Assembly (NCBI RefSeq): GCF_002858805.1
Contig: NZ_PJZI01000008.1
Span: 62,001-126,000, forward strand
Source of the DNA: Chimaeribacter arupi
Lineage (GTDB): Bacteria; Pseudomonadota; Gammaproteobacteria; Enterobacterales; Enterobacteriaceae
Direction of reading: 5' to 3'
Length of the DNA: 64,000 nt
The notes under the pieces are model-generated. The model was not told the origin of the DNA and made no database searches. It was given only the letters and a program-made list of their open reading frames with translations. Both the position numbers and the translations under genes were made by a program. Positions 9,474-18,867 of the stretch are shown here, in pieces (the first letter of the stretch is position 1; each line of letters begins with the position of its first letter).

Positions 9474-12400
9474 ATGACCCCATTTTCCAGTTTCTGGCAA
9501 GCCGGATATGAAGGTGCGGATCATATCAACCCCCTGGGTGAACCGCTGTCGATGAATGAGGCCACCGGCCATTTCTCGAGAGTGCGGGAGGATTACACCG
9601 CGCTGCTGGGTTTTAACATCCGCTGCGTGCGCGAAAGCGTGGGCTGGCGGCTGGTGGAAAAAGACGGGCAGTTTGATTTCAGCTCCCTGGAGGAGCGCGC
9701 CCGGATCGCCCAGGAACTGGGCATCCAGATTTGCTGGACGTTCTGCCATTACGGCTACCCCGACGATGTTGAGATGTTCTCCCCGGAATTTATCACCCGC
9801 TTTGCCCGCCTGTGCGATGCCCTGACCCGTTACCTCGCCCCTTATACCGACACGCCCATCTACTCCCCAATCAATGAAATCTCCTTTACCAGCTGGGGCA
9901 TGGAAAACGGCATTTTCCCGGTGCCGGCGGGGGCGGGGGAGAACGTGGCAGACGAGGGCAAACGCCAGTTTGTACGCGCCACCATCGCCGGGTGTGATGC
10001 CATCTGGGCGGCAGACCCGCGCGCGCGCATCTTGCAGTGTGACCCGATTATCCACCTGGTGCCGCCGGAAATAGAGGTCGAAGGGTTTGACGGCTCAGTC
10101 GAAGGCTGGCGTCAGGCGCAGTACGCCGGGTGGGACATGCTGTGCGGCCGCCTCGCCCCGGAGCTGGGCGGCTCGCCGCGCTACCTCGACCTGATTGGTG
10201 CCAATTATTACCACAGCAACCAGTGGGAGGGCGGGACGGAAGCCCGGCTGTGGTGGCATCTGGGTGACCCGCGGCGCAAGCCGCTGCACCTGATGCTGAA
10301 AGAACTTTACCAGCGCTACGGCCGCCCGATTTTGCTGGCGGAAACCAGCCACGTCGGCAGCGGCCGCGGTACCTGGGTCAATGACATTACCAACGAAGTG
10401 GCGCAGGCGCTGCTGGCGGGGGTAGATGTGCGGGGGGTGTGTCTCTACCCGATTATTGACCGTCCCGACTGGGACAACGTTACCCACTGGCACCGCAGCG
10501 GCCTGTGGGATCTGGACTATCTCGGCCCCGATCCCTATGCCCGGGTACTGGTTCCTCACTATGCCGCAGCCCTTCGTCGTGCTCAGGGAATGCTGCATCG
10601 GCTCCACTCGAAACTGTGTTTCAACAACAGCCCCATGGGCCAGGAAAGCTCTATGTCGACAATTATTGTGTTTTGCCATTTGCGCTGGGACTTCGTCTAT
10701 CAACGACCACAACAATTACTTAGCCGGCTGGCTCAGTTTCACAAGATCCTGTTCATCGAAGAACCGGTGTATGACGAAGGTAAACCCTATCTGGAGACCA
10801 GTACCCCGGCAGCCAATATCACCGTTTACCGCCCTCATACCCCTGTGCATGCGCCTGGTTTCCATGATGACCAGATCGCCGTGCTGCAACCGCTGCTGGA
10901 AAACCTGATCGACGACAGCAGCGACCCGATTGTCTGGTTCTATACGCCGATGGCGCTGCCGTTGCTGGCCCCGCTCCATGCCAGCCTGGTGGTGTACGAC
11001 TGCATGGATGAATTGGCGGCGTTTAAAAACGCGCCCAAACAGCTGCTGCAACGTGAGTCCGCGTTGCTGGCGCGGGCCGATCTGCTGTTCACCGGCGGCC
11101 CAAGCCTCCATGCCGCCAAACAGGGCCGCCACAACAACAGCTACTGCTTCCCAAGCAGTGTGGACGCCGTGCACTTCGAGCAGGCGCGTGACCGCAACAA
11201 CGGCCACCCGCTGCAACAGGCCCTGCCGCGCCCGCGCCTGGGCTTCTATGGCGTGCTGGACGAGCGGCTGGATCTCGATTTGATCGCCGCCCTGGCGGAC
11301 AGCCACCCGGAATGGCAGCTGATCATGGTGGGGCCGGTGGTAAAAATCGACCCGGCCACCTTGCCGCAACGCCCGAACATCCACTACTACGGCCAGCAAA
11401 CCTATCAGTCACTGCCGCATTTCCTGGCAGGCTGGGACGTCTGCCTGCTGCCGTTCGCGCTTAATGAATCCACGCGCTTTATCAGCCCGACCAAAGTGCT
11501 GGAATATATGGCCGCAGAACTGCCGATTGTAAGCACCCCGATTAAGGATGTGGTGGAGCCTTACAGTGATGTGGTGGCCATCGGCCACACGGCGGAAGAG
11601 TTTATCGCCGCCTGTGAGCGGGCGCTGGCGCAGGATGAGCAACAACTGGCGGAAACCGCCTCGGTGATGCGTACCCGCATCGCCCGTACCTCCTGGGATG
11701 CCACCGCAGAACAGATGGCGACGCTGATGGATGAGGCGCTGCTGCACAACCGCCACCCGGTGCTGGAAACGGAAATGCCGACCCGCGCCGAACTCTCCGG
11801 CTCCAACGTGGCGGTGCTCAGCACCGGCAATGTCCAGAGCGAGGCGCTGCGTATTCCGTGCCTGATCGCCGGGGCGGGGCCGACCGGCCTGAGCGCGGCT
11901 TACCACTACGGGCCGGGCGCACTGCTGCTGGAGCGCCACGACAGCGTCGGCGGCTGGTGCCGTTCCGTGGAAGACAATGGCTTCACCTTCGATTACGCCG
12001 GCCACATCATGTTCTCCAATGACCCGTACGTGCTGCAACTCTACGAGATGCTGCTGGGGGATAACATGCACTGGCAGAACCGCGAAGCCTGGGTTTACAG
12101 CAACGACGTGTTCACCCGTTACCCGTTCCAGGGGGCGCTGTATGGGCTGCCGCCGGAGGTGATTAAAGAGTGCATCGTCGGGGCCATCGAAGCCCGCTAC
12201 GGTGACGAGGCCCAAAAAGCCACCGGTAAAGTCGTTAAGCCGCTGGATGACTGCTGTGCAGACGGCAGCGCGCCGGACGAGAACACCCCGGTACGCGAGG
12301 GCGGCAACAAAAAGCCGCAAAACTTCGAGCAGTTTATCCATCAGGTGTGGGGCAAAGGGATCGCCAAACACTTCGCCGTGCCGTACAACAAAAAACTCTG

Positions 12401-13265
12401 GACGGTGCCGCTCTCTGAGATGGAAACCTCCTGGCTGGGCGGGCGTGTGCCGCTGCCGGATCTGGAGCAGATTATCCAGGGCGCGCTGGAGCCGTCACCG
12501 CCGCCGATGGGGCCGAACTCCCGTTTCGGTTACCCGCTGAAAGGGGGCTTCCAGGCGCTGATGGAAGGGTTCCTGCCGCATATTGAGGGCCAGCTGGAAA
12601 CCGGCGCGAAAATCGTCCAGGTGCAGCCGCGTGAACACCTGCTGACACTGGCCGACGGCCGCCGCTACCGCTATGACCACCTGGTCAGCACCCTGCCGCT
12701 GCCGGAGCTGATTAAAATGATGGGCGATGCCGCGCCGCCTGCGGTGCAGGAAGCCGCTGCCGGGTTGCAGCATATTTCGGTGAAATGTGTGAACCTCGGC
12801 ATCGGGCGTGAAAACCTCACCGATAAGCATTGGATCTATTACCCCGGCGAAACCATTTTCCACCGCATCTTTGTGCAGGGTAACGCCAGCCCGCACTGCA
12901 ATGCGCCGGGTGGGTTCGGTATCACCTGTGAAATCACCTATTCACCGCACAAACCGCTGCCGGTGGATGGGCAGGCGCTTATTGACCGCTGCATCGAGGA
13001 GTGCATCCAGGTCGGGATGTTTACCAAAGAGGACAAGGTGCTGGCGGCCAACATCGTCGACATGCCTTACGCTTATGTGATCTACGACCACACCCGCGCC
13101 CAGCATGTGTCGACGGTGCGCACCTGGCTGGCCAAGCATGACATTGTGCTGGCGGGTCGCTACAGCGAATGGGAGTACTACAATTCAGATCACGCCTTTG
13201 TGGCCGGCAAGAACGCGGCGCAGAAAGTCAAAGCGCTGCAACGCAAAGACGGTACCGGCAGTTAA
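9474..13265 (+). CDS. Three-domain fusion: clan-A glycosidase-like / glycosyltransferase / UDP-galactopyranose-mutase-like flavoprotein
   Basis: One uninterrupted frame of 1263 codons. Residues ~1-390 resemble a GH1/clan-A barrel with both glutamates placed as expected: Asn-Glu in YSPINEISF (Glu135) and Glu290 in ILLAETSHVG. Residues ~394-780 are a GT-B glycosyltransferase (FCHLRWDFVYQRPQQLLSRL; ISPTKVLEYMAAELPIVSTP). Residues ~795-1255 are an FAD protein of the UDP-galactopyranose mutase / protoporphyrinogen-oxidase type (LIAGAGPTGLSAAYHYG, GGWCRS, DYAGHIMFS). Start ATG 9474 has AAGGA eight bases upstream; the frame is open from 9390. An internal ATG at 10653 with AGGAA before it begins the transferase exactly, so the last two domains might also be made alone. 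The ABC exporter at 13474 suggests assembly and export of a glycoconjugate. The product is unknown. Confidence 0.85.
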   Translation: MTPFSSFWQAGYEGADHINPLGEPLSMNEATGHFSRVREDYTALLGFNIRCVRESVGWRLVEKDGQFDFSSLEERARIAQELGIQICWTFCHYGYPDDVEMFSPEFITRFARLCDALTRYLAPYTDTPIYSPINEISFTSWGMENGIFPVPAGAGENVADEGKRQFVRATIAGCDAIWAADPRARILQCDPIIHLVPPEIEVEGFDGSVEGWRQAQYAGWDMLCGRLAPELGGSPRYLDLIGANYYHSNQWEGGTEARLWWHLGDPRRKPLHLMLKELYQRYGRPILLAETSHVGSGRGTWVNDITNEVAQALLAGVDVRGVCLYPIIDRPDWDNVTHWHRSGLWDLDYLGPDPYARVLVPHYAAALRRAQGMLHRLHSKLCFNNSPMGQESSMSTIIVFCHLRWDFVYQRPQQLLSRLAQFHKILFIEEPVYDEGKPYLETSTPAANITVYRPHTPVHAPGFHDDQIAVLQPLLENLIDDSSDPIVWFYTPMALPLLAPLHASLVVYDCMDELAAFKNAPKQLLQRESALLARADLLFTGGPSLHAAKQGRHNNSYCFPSSVDAVHFEQARDRNNGHPLQQALPRPRLGFYGVLDERLDLDLIAALADSHPEWQLIMVGPVVKIDPATLPQRPNIHYYGQQTYQSLPHFLAGWDVCLLPFALNESTRFISPTKVLEYMAAELPIVSTPIKDVVEPYSDVVAIGHTAEEFIAACERALAQDEQQLAETASVMRTRIARTSWDATAEQMATLMDEALLHNRHPVLETEMPTRAELSGSNVAVLSTGNVQSEALRIPCLIAGAGPTGLSAAYHYGPGALLLERHDSVGGWCRSVEDNGFTFDYAGHIMFSNDPYVLQLYEMLLGDNMHWQNREAWVYSNDVFTRYPFQGALYGLPPEVIKECIVGAIEARYGDEAQKATGKVVKPLDDCCADGSAPDENTPVREGGNKKPQNFEQFIHQVWGKGIAKHFAVPYNKKLWTVPLSEMETSWLGGRVPLPDLEQIIQGALEPSPPPMGPNSRFGYPLKGGFQALMEGFLPHIEGQLETGAKIVQVQPREHLLTLADGRRYRYDHLVSTLPLPELIKMMGDAAPPAVQEAAAGLQHISVKCVNLGIGRENLTDKHWIYYPGETIFHRIFVQGNASPHCNAPGGFGITCEITYSPHKPLPVDGQALIDRCIEECIQVGMFTKEDKVLAANIVDMPYAYVIYDHTRAQHVSTVRTWLAKHDIVLAGRYSEWEYYNSDHAFVAGKNAAQKVKALQRKDGTGS

Positions 13266-13473
13266 CCTCCGCGCGCCCCGCTTGCCGGGGCGCCGCTTGT
13301 TCTGCCTGCGCTTCGGCCGGGCATGCGTCATCTCCCGCCGTCCGGCATGAAATCTCCCATAAATAATAAATATGGCTACACTTTATAGCGGTGACAACGT
13401 CACTTTTGAGGCCGCAGGCGGCCTTCAGCACTGCGTAATTGATAAAATCCGCACATGACATGAGAGGCGTAAT

Positions 13474-15309
13474 ATGTTGTACCGCAGCTTCGAAAGGATG
13501 ATTGATATCTTTAAACCGGCCCCGAAGGAGACGCCGCCGAACCGGGTCTGGGCATTTTATTTTTACTATTTGCGTCAGGTCTGGCCCAGTTTCCTTGGCC
13601 TGATGTTCGTTGGGCTTATCAGCGCCTTGCTGGAAGTGGTGCTGTTTGACTTCCTCAGCCGCATCATTGACCTCACACGCGACACTACGCCGGAGCGATT
13701 CTTCAGCGAGCACAGCGGCGAGCTGATCTGGATGCTGATCGTGGCGCTGATCCTGCGGCCGCTGTTTATCGCCCTGCATGACCTGCTTATCCACCAGAAC
13801 ATCAACCCCGGCATGTCCAGCATGATCCTGTGGCAGAACCATAACCATATCCTGCGGCAGAGCCTGCGCTTCTTCCAGAATGACTTCTCCGGCCGCATCG
13901 CCCAGCGCATTACGCAGACCGGCAATGCGTTGCGCGATTCCGCTGTTCAGGCGGTGGATGCGATCTGGCATGTGCTGATTTACGCCATCGGGTCAATGGT
14001 GCTGTTCGCCGAGGCGGACTGGCGGCTGATCATTCCGCTGCTGGTGTGGATTGTGGCCTATGCCATCAGCCTCGCGTATTTTGTGCCGCGGATTAAAAAC
14101 CGTTCGGTTGCCGCCTCCAATGCCAACTCACGCCTGATGGGCTGCATTGTGGACGGCTACACCAACATCCTGACCCTCAAGCTGTTTGCGCATAAAAACC
14201 TCGAACAGGATTACGCCCGCACCGCCCTGGAGGAGCAGACCCACAAAGCCCAGCTGACCAGTCGTCTGGTTACCAGTATGGATGTGGTGATCAGCACCCT
14301 GAACGGGCTGTTGATTGTCGCCACCACCGCGCTGGCGCTGTGGCTCTGGACGCAGAACATCATCACTGTCGGGGCGATTGCGCTGGCGACCGGTTTGATG
14401 CTGCGGCTGGTGAACATGTCCGGTTGGATCATGTGGGTGGTCAACGGCATCTTCAGTAATATCGGGATGGTGCAGGATGGGCTGGAAACCCTGACCCAGC
14501 CGGTGAGCGTCACTGACGAGCCGAACGCGCCGGAACTGGTGGTCACGCAGGGTGAAATCCGCTTCGAACATGCGAAATTCAACTACATCCGCGAAGGCAC
14601 GCCGTTAATCCCGGATTTCAACCTGGTGATCAAACCGGGCGAGAGAATCGGCCTGGTCGGCCCGTCCGGCTCCGGCAAGTCCACCCTGGTTAACCTGTTG
14701 TTACGCCTGTATAACCTCGACGGCGGCCGTATCCTGATTGACGGGCAGGACATCTCGCAGGTGAGCCAGCAGAGCCTGCGCGCGCAAATCGGCATGATCA
14801 CCCAGGATACGGCGCTGTTGCACCGCTCCATCCGCGATAACCTGCTGTACGGCAGGCCCGACGCGACGGAAGAGGAGCTGGAGCACGCCATCAAACGGGC
14901 GCACGCGGATCAGTTTATCCCGTTCCTGACTGACGATCAGGGCCGCACCGGGCTGGACGCGCATGTGGGTGAGCGCGGCGTCAAACTCTCCGGCGGCCAG
15001 CGCCAGCGTATCGCCATCGCCCGTGTGCTGCTGAAAGATGCGCCGATCCTGATCATGGATGAGGCGACCTCGGCACTCGACTCTGAAGTCGAAGCGGCGA
15101 TTCAGGAAAACCTGAACACCCTGATGAAAGGCAAAACGGTGATCGCCATCGCCCACCGGCTCTCCACCATCGTCAAAATGGATCAGCTGGTGGTGATGAA
15201 AGAGGGGCAGATTGTCGAGCTGGGCAACCACGAGGAGCTGCAAACCGAGCAGGGCCTCTACTCCCGCCTGTGGCGTCACCAGACCGGTGGCTTCGTCGGG
15301 GCGCGCTGA
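13474..15309 (+). CDS. ABC exporter half-transporter (type I, TMD-NBD)
   Basis: 611 residues: about six membrane segments over the first ~330 residues, then an ATPase domain with Walker A GPSGSGKST, signature LSGGQRQRIAIARVLL, Walker B ILIMDEATSALD and switch His in IAHRLST. This is the MsbA/lipid-A-exporter-like class. It lies 208 bases after the glycosidase/transferase/mutase fusion on the same strand and is closed by a strong terminator. Export of the lipid- or carrier-linked glycan made by the fusion protein is the simplest reading, but is inferred only from adjacency. Confidence 0.92.
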   Translation: MLYRSFERMIDIFKPAPKETPPNRVWAFYFYYLRQVWPSFLGLMFVGLISALLEVVLFDFLSRIIDLTRDTTPERFFSEHSGELIWMLIVALILRPLFIALHDLLIHQNINPGMSSMILWQNHNHILRQSLRFFQNDFSGRIAQRITQTGNALRDSAVQAVDAIWHVLIYAIGSMVLFAEADWRLIIPLLVWIVAYAISLAYFVPRIKNRSVAASNANSRLMGCIVDGYTNILTLKLFAHKNLEQDYARTALEEQTHKAQLTSRLVTSMDVVISTLNGLLIVATTALALWLWTQNIITVGAIALATGLMLRLVNMSGWIMWVVNGIFSNIGMVQDGLETLTQPVSVTDEPNAPELVVTQGEIRFEHAKFNYIREGTPLIPDFNLVIKPGERIGLVGPSGSGKSTLVNLLLRLYNLDGGRILIDGQDISQVSQQSLRAQIGMITQDTALLHRSIRDNLLYGRPDATEEELEHAIKRAHADQFIPFLTDDQGRTGLDAHVGERGVKLSGGQRQRIAIARVLLKDAPILIMDEATSALDSEVEAAIQENLNTLMKGKTVIAIAHRLSTIVKMDQLVVMKEGQIVELGNHEELQTEQGLYSRLWRHQTGGFVGAR

Positions 15310-15323
15310 CTGCAACAGCGTAA

Positions 15324-15351
15324 AAAAAGGGACGGCATACCGTCCCTTTTT
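15324..15351. terminator. Bidirectional terminator
   Basis: Stem GGGACGG / CCGTCCC with a CATA loop, flanked by an A tract on the left and a T tract on the right. It serves the exporter on the plus strand and, by symmetry, the tautomerase gene on the minus strand. Confidence 0.9.
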
Positions 15352-15376
15352 GTTGTCTGTCTGGTCGTCGTGGGCG

Positions 15377-15766
15377 TCAAAGCTCACCCGTCAGATATTG
15401 CGCCACGCCGTTGCCGAAACTCCAGTCGGAACGGTCATTGTTGATAAATGACACCATCACGTCGCTGGGGAGGATGCCGCAGTGCTCGTGCAGTTCACGG
15501 CACAGCTCGGTAAGGAACAGCGCTTTCTGTTCCGGGCTGCGCGGGCTGGTAAAGACCCGCAACACCACCACCTTCTCCGTGCGCTCAATCCCTAAGCCGG
15601 TGTCCTGAATCACCATCTGGTAAGCTTTGTTTTCGTGAACAATCTGGTAACGGTCGCGCGCCGGCACCTTGAACGCCGTCAATACGGCACGGTGCGCGGC
15701 GTCCAGCATAGTTTTGGTTTCAGCTTCACTGCGCCCTTCAAGGACGTCAAACATCAATAACGGCAT
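15377..15766 (-). CDS. Tautomerase-superfamily protein
   Basis: 129 residues starting Met-Pro-Leu-Leu-Met-Phe-Asp; removal of Met would expose the N-terminal Pro that acts as catalytic base in this superfamily. The pattern of two beta-alpha-beta units (KVVVLRVFTSPRSPEQKALF; PSDVMVSFINNDRSDWSFG) fits the long, MIF/cis-CaaD-like members. The natural substrate is unknown. It is divergent from the LysR gene at 15881, whose product probably regulates it. Confidence 0.85.
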   Translation of the reverse strand: MPLLMFDVLEGRSEAETKTMLDAAHRAVLTAFKVPARDRYQIVHENKAYQMVIQDTGLGIERTEKVVVLRVFTSPRSPEQKALFLTELCRELHEHCGILPSDVMVSFINNDRSDWSFGNGVAQYLTGEL

Positions 15767-15880
15767 GGGTCACCTCACAATGTGCATTCAGGTTCAACGG
15801 GATAACGGAAGGCCAGCGTAAAGCAAGAATGCGGCGGGAAAAAGCGCTATCCTTGAACTGATTATTCACTCTATTGAACA

Positions 15881-16840
15881 ATGCCGATGAAAGACTTGAA
15901 ACCCGACGCCCTCTGGACACATCTGCACTGGCTCTCGGTGCTGGCGGAGCAGGGCAGTTTTACCCGCACGGCGGAACGGCTGGACGTCAGCAAAGCCGCG
16001 GTCAGCCAGAAAATCAAAGAGCTGGAGCAGCTGGCCGGGGTGCCGCTGGTGCGCCGCACCACCCGTACCATGCAACTGACCGACGCCGGGCAGAAACTGG
16101 TGGAGGAGCTGAAAGCGCCGTTCTCGGAGATTATGCGCAGCTTTATCGGCATCCGGGATGCCCAGGGGCCGCTGCGTGGGCGGGTGCGCGTAACGGCCCC
16201 GGTGGCCTTCGCCCGCCAGCAACTGGTGCCGCACATCATCGGCTTTATGCGCCGTTATCCGCAGGTGCGGGTGCAGCTTGAAGTCAGCGACCGGCTGGTG
16301 TCGCTGGCGGCAGAGGGGTTTGATCTGGCGATCCGCCACAGTGACACCCTGCCGGAGACGCATGTCGCCCAGCGGCTCTGCGCCACGCGCACGCTGGTGG
16401 TCGCCGCGCCGGACTACCTCCGCCGCCACGGCACACCGGACACGCCGCAACAGCTCGCCGATCACCAGTGCCTCTACTACCCACGCGGCACCGAGCAGCC
16501 GGGCTGGGCCTTTGTTTCAGAAGAAAAAGAGGCGCAGCAAAACATGCTGCACGAAGCATCGCCGGTCACGGTGCCGGTCAGCGGCATGTTCGCCACCAAT
16601 AACAGTGAGTCGATCCGGGATGCGGCGATCGCCGGGATGGGCATCGCGCTGCTGCCGGACTTCAGCGCCCGGTCGGCGTTAGAGGCGGGAACGCTGGTGC
16701 CGTTGCTGGCCGGCTGGCAGCCGGTCGGGGTGTTTGCGCAAAACCTGTATATCGTGCGGCCGTGGAGCGCGCAGGTGCCGCGTGCGGTCACGGAATTTGC
16801 TGCTTACCTGCGGGCAGGGTTTACTGACACACAAGGGTGA
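15881..16840 (+). CDS. LysR-family transcriptional regulator
   Basis: 319 residues: N-terminal winged helix-turn-helix (LSVLAEQGSFTRTAERLDVSKAAVSQKIKELEQ) and a LysR substrate-binding domain from about residue 95. Divergent from the tautomerase gene with about 115 bases between them, the usual arrangement for a LysR protein and its target. ATG 15887 is an alternative start two codons in; neither has a good ribosome site. The effector is unknown. Confidence 0.9.
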   Translation: MPMKDLKPDALWTHLHWLSVLAEQGSFTRTAERLDVSKAAVSQKIKELEQLAGVPLVRRTTRTMQLTDAGQKLVEELKAPFSEIMRSFIGIRDAQGPLRGRVRVTAPVAFARQQLVPHIIGFMRRYPQVRVQLEVSDRLVSLAAEGFDLAIRHSDTLPETHVAQRLCATRTLVVAAPDYLRRHGTPDTPQQLADHQCLYYPRGTEQPGWAFVSEEKEAQQNMLHEASPVTVPVSGMFATNNSESIRDAAIAGMGIALLPDFSARSALEAGTLVPLLAGWQPVGVFAQNLYIVRPWSAQVPRAVTEFAAYLRAGFTDTQG

Positions 16841-17011
16841 GCGTGCGGACAAACAGCAGGCGAAAAAAAGCCCTGCATCCTGCTGTTCTCTCTTGCCGGA
16901 GTAAAACGTCAGGGGCAGGGCAGAAAAGGGGCAGCCCAGGCTGCGCCAACGAGAAACCGCCAAACATGGCGTTATTATTCAGCCGCATTTTTTATTCTGT
17001 GCGGCTTTATG

Positions 17012-17049
17012 CCCAGAGGTATTTCCCAGAGGTATTTCCCAGAGGTATT
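17012..17049. repeat. Three tandem copies of a 13-bp unit
   Basis: CCCAGAGGTATTT is repeated head-to-tail three times (the last ends ATTA). It lies in the 260-base gap between the LysR gene and the end of the FAS/export operon. A hairpin (AGCCGCA 16981-16987 / TGCGGCT 17000-17006) sits just to its left and may help end that operon. Confidence 0.8.
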
Positions 17050-17102
17050 AACCGGTACAAAAGGTGCGCCGGTGCCTGTCGGCATCACTGCCGCAAGCCG
17101 GA

Positions 17103-17831
17103 TCAGGCGGTCAGGCCGCCATCAATGATCAGCGTCTGGCCGGTGATATAGCGGCCGGCCTCACCGATCAGGAACTCCGCGGCCTGGGCCACATCATCCG
17201 GTTGGCCAAACTGCCGCAACGGAATACTTTTGCGCAGGGCTTCCCGCTTATGCGCGGGCATCGCGGCGGTCATGTCCGTCTCAATCAACCCCGGCAACAG
17301 GCTGTTAACCCGGATGCCGAAACGCCCCAGCTCATGCGCCAGCGAACGCCCCATGCCGATCATCGCCGCTTTGCTGGCCGCATACGCCGTTTGCCCGGTG
17401 TTGCCGTGAATGCCGGTAATGGAAGACATCAACAGCACTGTGCCGTGGCCCTGCGCCATCATGGCCGGCAGCAGCACGCGATGCCAGAACAGCACCGTGT
17501 TGAGGTTGGTGTCCAGGGTCAGGTTCCAGCTCTCGGTCGCGTGGTGGATATGCAGCCCGTCCCGGCAGATGCCGGCGTTGTGGATGATCGCCGCCGGTGC
17601 GCCGTACTGTGCCAGCAACGCCTGGGCGGTGTCGGTCACCTGCTGCTCATCGCGGCCGTCACACCGGAAGCCCTTCACCCAGCCTGCGCCGCCCGCCTGC
17701 TCCAGCGCACGGCTCTCCTGCTCACTCTGCCGCCAGGTAAATGCAACGTTCATGCGGCGTGACAGCCGTGTGACCAGCGCCGCGCCGATGCCCCGGCTGC
17801 CGCCGGTGACAAGCACCCAGCTCCCTGTCAT
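17103..17831 (-). CDS. 3-oxoacyl-ACP reductase (FabG-like SDR)
   Basis: 242 residues of the short-chain dehydrogenase fold: VLVTGGSRGIGAAL cofactor loop, IIHNAGICRDGL, catalytic Ser in LLMSSITGIHG, and TAYAASKAAMIG with the Tyr-x-x-x-Lys pair; it ends YITGQTLIIDGGL like FabG. It reduces 3-ketoacyl-ACP to 3-hydroxyacyl-ACP with NADPH. It is the last gene of the minus-strand operon, three bases after the ACP gene, and completes a KS-DH-ACP-KR set that could extend or build an acyl chain. Chain length is not predictable. Confidence 0.92.
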   Translation of the reverse strand: MTGSWVLVTGGSRGIGAALVTRLSRRMNVAFTWRQSEQESRALEQAGGAGWVKGFRCDGRDEQQVTDTAQALLAQYGAPAAIIHNAGICRDGLHIHHATESWNLTLDTNLNTVLFWHRVLLPAMMAQGHGTVLLMSSITGIHGNTGQTAYAASKAAMIGMGRSLAHELGRFGIRVNSLLPGLIETDMTAAMPAHKREALRKSIPLRQFGQPDDVAQAAEFLIGEAGRYITGQTLIIDGGLTA

Positions 17832-17834
17832 GGC

Positions 17835-18083
17835 TCAGGCCTCCTCACCGGCAAAATGCTGGCAAAGCTGGCGCAGCGTCAGCCCTGGGTTCTGCACAAA
17901 CAGATCGGCTTCCAGCGTCAGGCCGAACTCGCGTTTCAGCAGTACCATCAGCTCCACATAGTCCAGGCTGTCCAGCTTCAGCGCCGCCAGCGGCATATCC
18001 GCGTCCAGCGTGGCCGGGTCGAGGTCTTTGGCGTCACACAGGGTGTCCGCAATGGTGGTGTAGAGGGTGGTGTAGTCAGTCAT
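17835..18083 (-). CDS. Acyl carrier protein
   Basis: 82 residues with the phosphopantetheine attachment site in LKLDSLDYVELMVLL (Ser of DSL). Acidic and helical as expected. Its start overlaps the dehydratase gene by eight bases and its stop is three bases from the reductase start. It is distinct from housekeeping ACP in sequence and is surely the carrier for the dedicated KS, DH and KR of this operon. Confidence 0.93.
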   Translation of the reverse strand: MTDYTTLYTTIADTLCDAKDLDPATLDADMPLAALKLDSLDYVELMVLLKREFGLTLEADLFVQNPGLTLRQLCQHFAGEEA

Positions 18084-18867
18084 CGTAATCTCCTTGGTGT
18101 TGGAATGGGGCGGGCCAGGTTTTCAGCGAAATAAAGTGCGTCATGGCCTGTGTGCCCAGGCTGGCCTGAATACCCAGGCGCAAGATAAAACCGCGCTGCC
18201 GGTCGCCCAGCACCAGGGCGGGCAGCACGGCGTAATCCACGGCGGCACCCCCTGCCGCCCCTGCCGGGGTGTCCAGCAGGGCGGCAGAAAATGAGGCCTC
18301 GTTGTGGGTCTGCATCAGCGGGAGTTGCGGCATCACGTCCGGCAGGGTGGTGGCCTGCAATTCCGGCAGGATGTCATGCACGGTTTGCATCACTTCGGGC
18401 GAGGCCAGCAGCTCGCGGAACAACAGGGCGTCCAGCGCGACCCAGGCGGGAAGACCCGGCGGCAGCACGGCGGTATCACCCAGAGCGCACTGCCTGACGG
18501 CCAGCCCCGGTTGTAACGCCGGAGGGGTGCTGCCGGCCAGGCAGGCACTGATGCAGGGCTGCGCCTGGGCATCGAGCAACCTGGCGCTGACGCCCCTGGC
18601 GGTCTGCTCCACGCTGAGCTGATAGGGCTGACAGCAGTAGATCGGCGCGCGCAACCGGCTGGTGAAATGCCAGGCTTGCGGCGGGTCGTTTCGTTTCCCG
18701 GCGGGCGTGCTGAGCGCAGCCTTGACATCCAGCAGCGCGCGCATCCCCTGGATCGGCGTCTGCGTCAGCCCCAGCCGCCGGGCGAAACCGGCATCGTAGT
18801 GGACAGGGTTGTCATCCCCGGAAAAGGTGGTCCAGTGGCGGATATGCGCCGCGGTGTAGCGGATCAT
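18076..18867 (-). CDS. MaoC-like hot-dog dehydratase
   Basis: 263 residues. The start, TTFSGDDNPVHYDAGFARRLGL, is the hydratase-2 (MaoC) motif with the catalytic Asp and His; GMRALLDVKAAL follows where the central helix belongs. The rest is consistent with a double hot-dog protein. Expected role: removal of water from 3-hydroxyacyl-ACP to give enoyl-ACP. It overlaps the KS gene by four bases and the ACP gene by eight. No enoyl reductase is present, so the operon may leave double bonds or borrow a housekeeping enzyme. Confidence 0.8.
   Translation of the reverse strand: MIRYTAAHIRHWTTFSGDDNPVHYDAGFARRLGLTQTPIQGMRALLDVKAALSTPAGKRNDPPQAWHFTSRLRAPIYCCQPYQLSVEQTARGVSARLLDAQAQPCISACLAGSTPPALQPGLAVRQCALGDTAVLPPGLPAWVALDALLFRELLASPEVMQTVHDILPELQATTLPDVMPQLPLMQTHNEASFSAALLDTPAGAAGGAAVDYAVLPALVLGDRQRGFILRLGIQASLGTQAMTHFISLKTWPAPFQHQGDYDD

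Noticed and set aside
17012-17049. Short tandem repeats as a CRISPR array (also 46771-46818 and 60845-60900)
   Set aside because: Units are 12-16 bases with no unique spacers of 30 or so bases and no cas genes.
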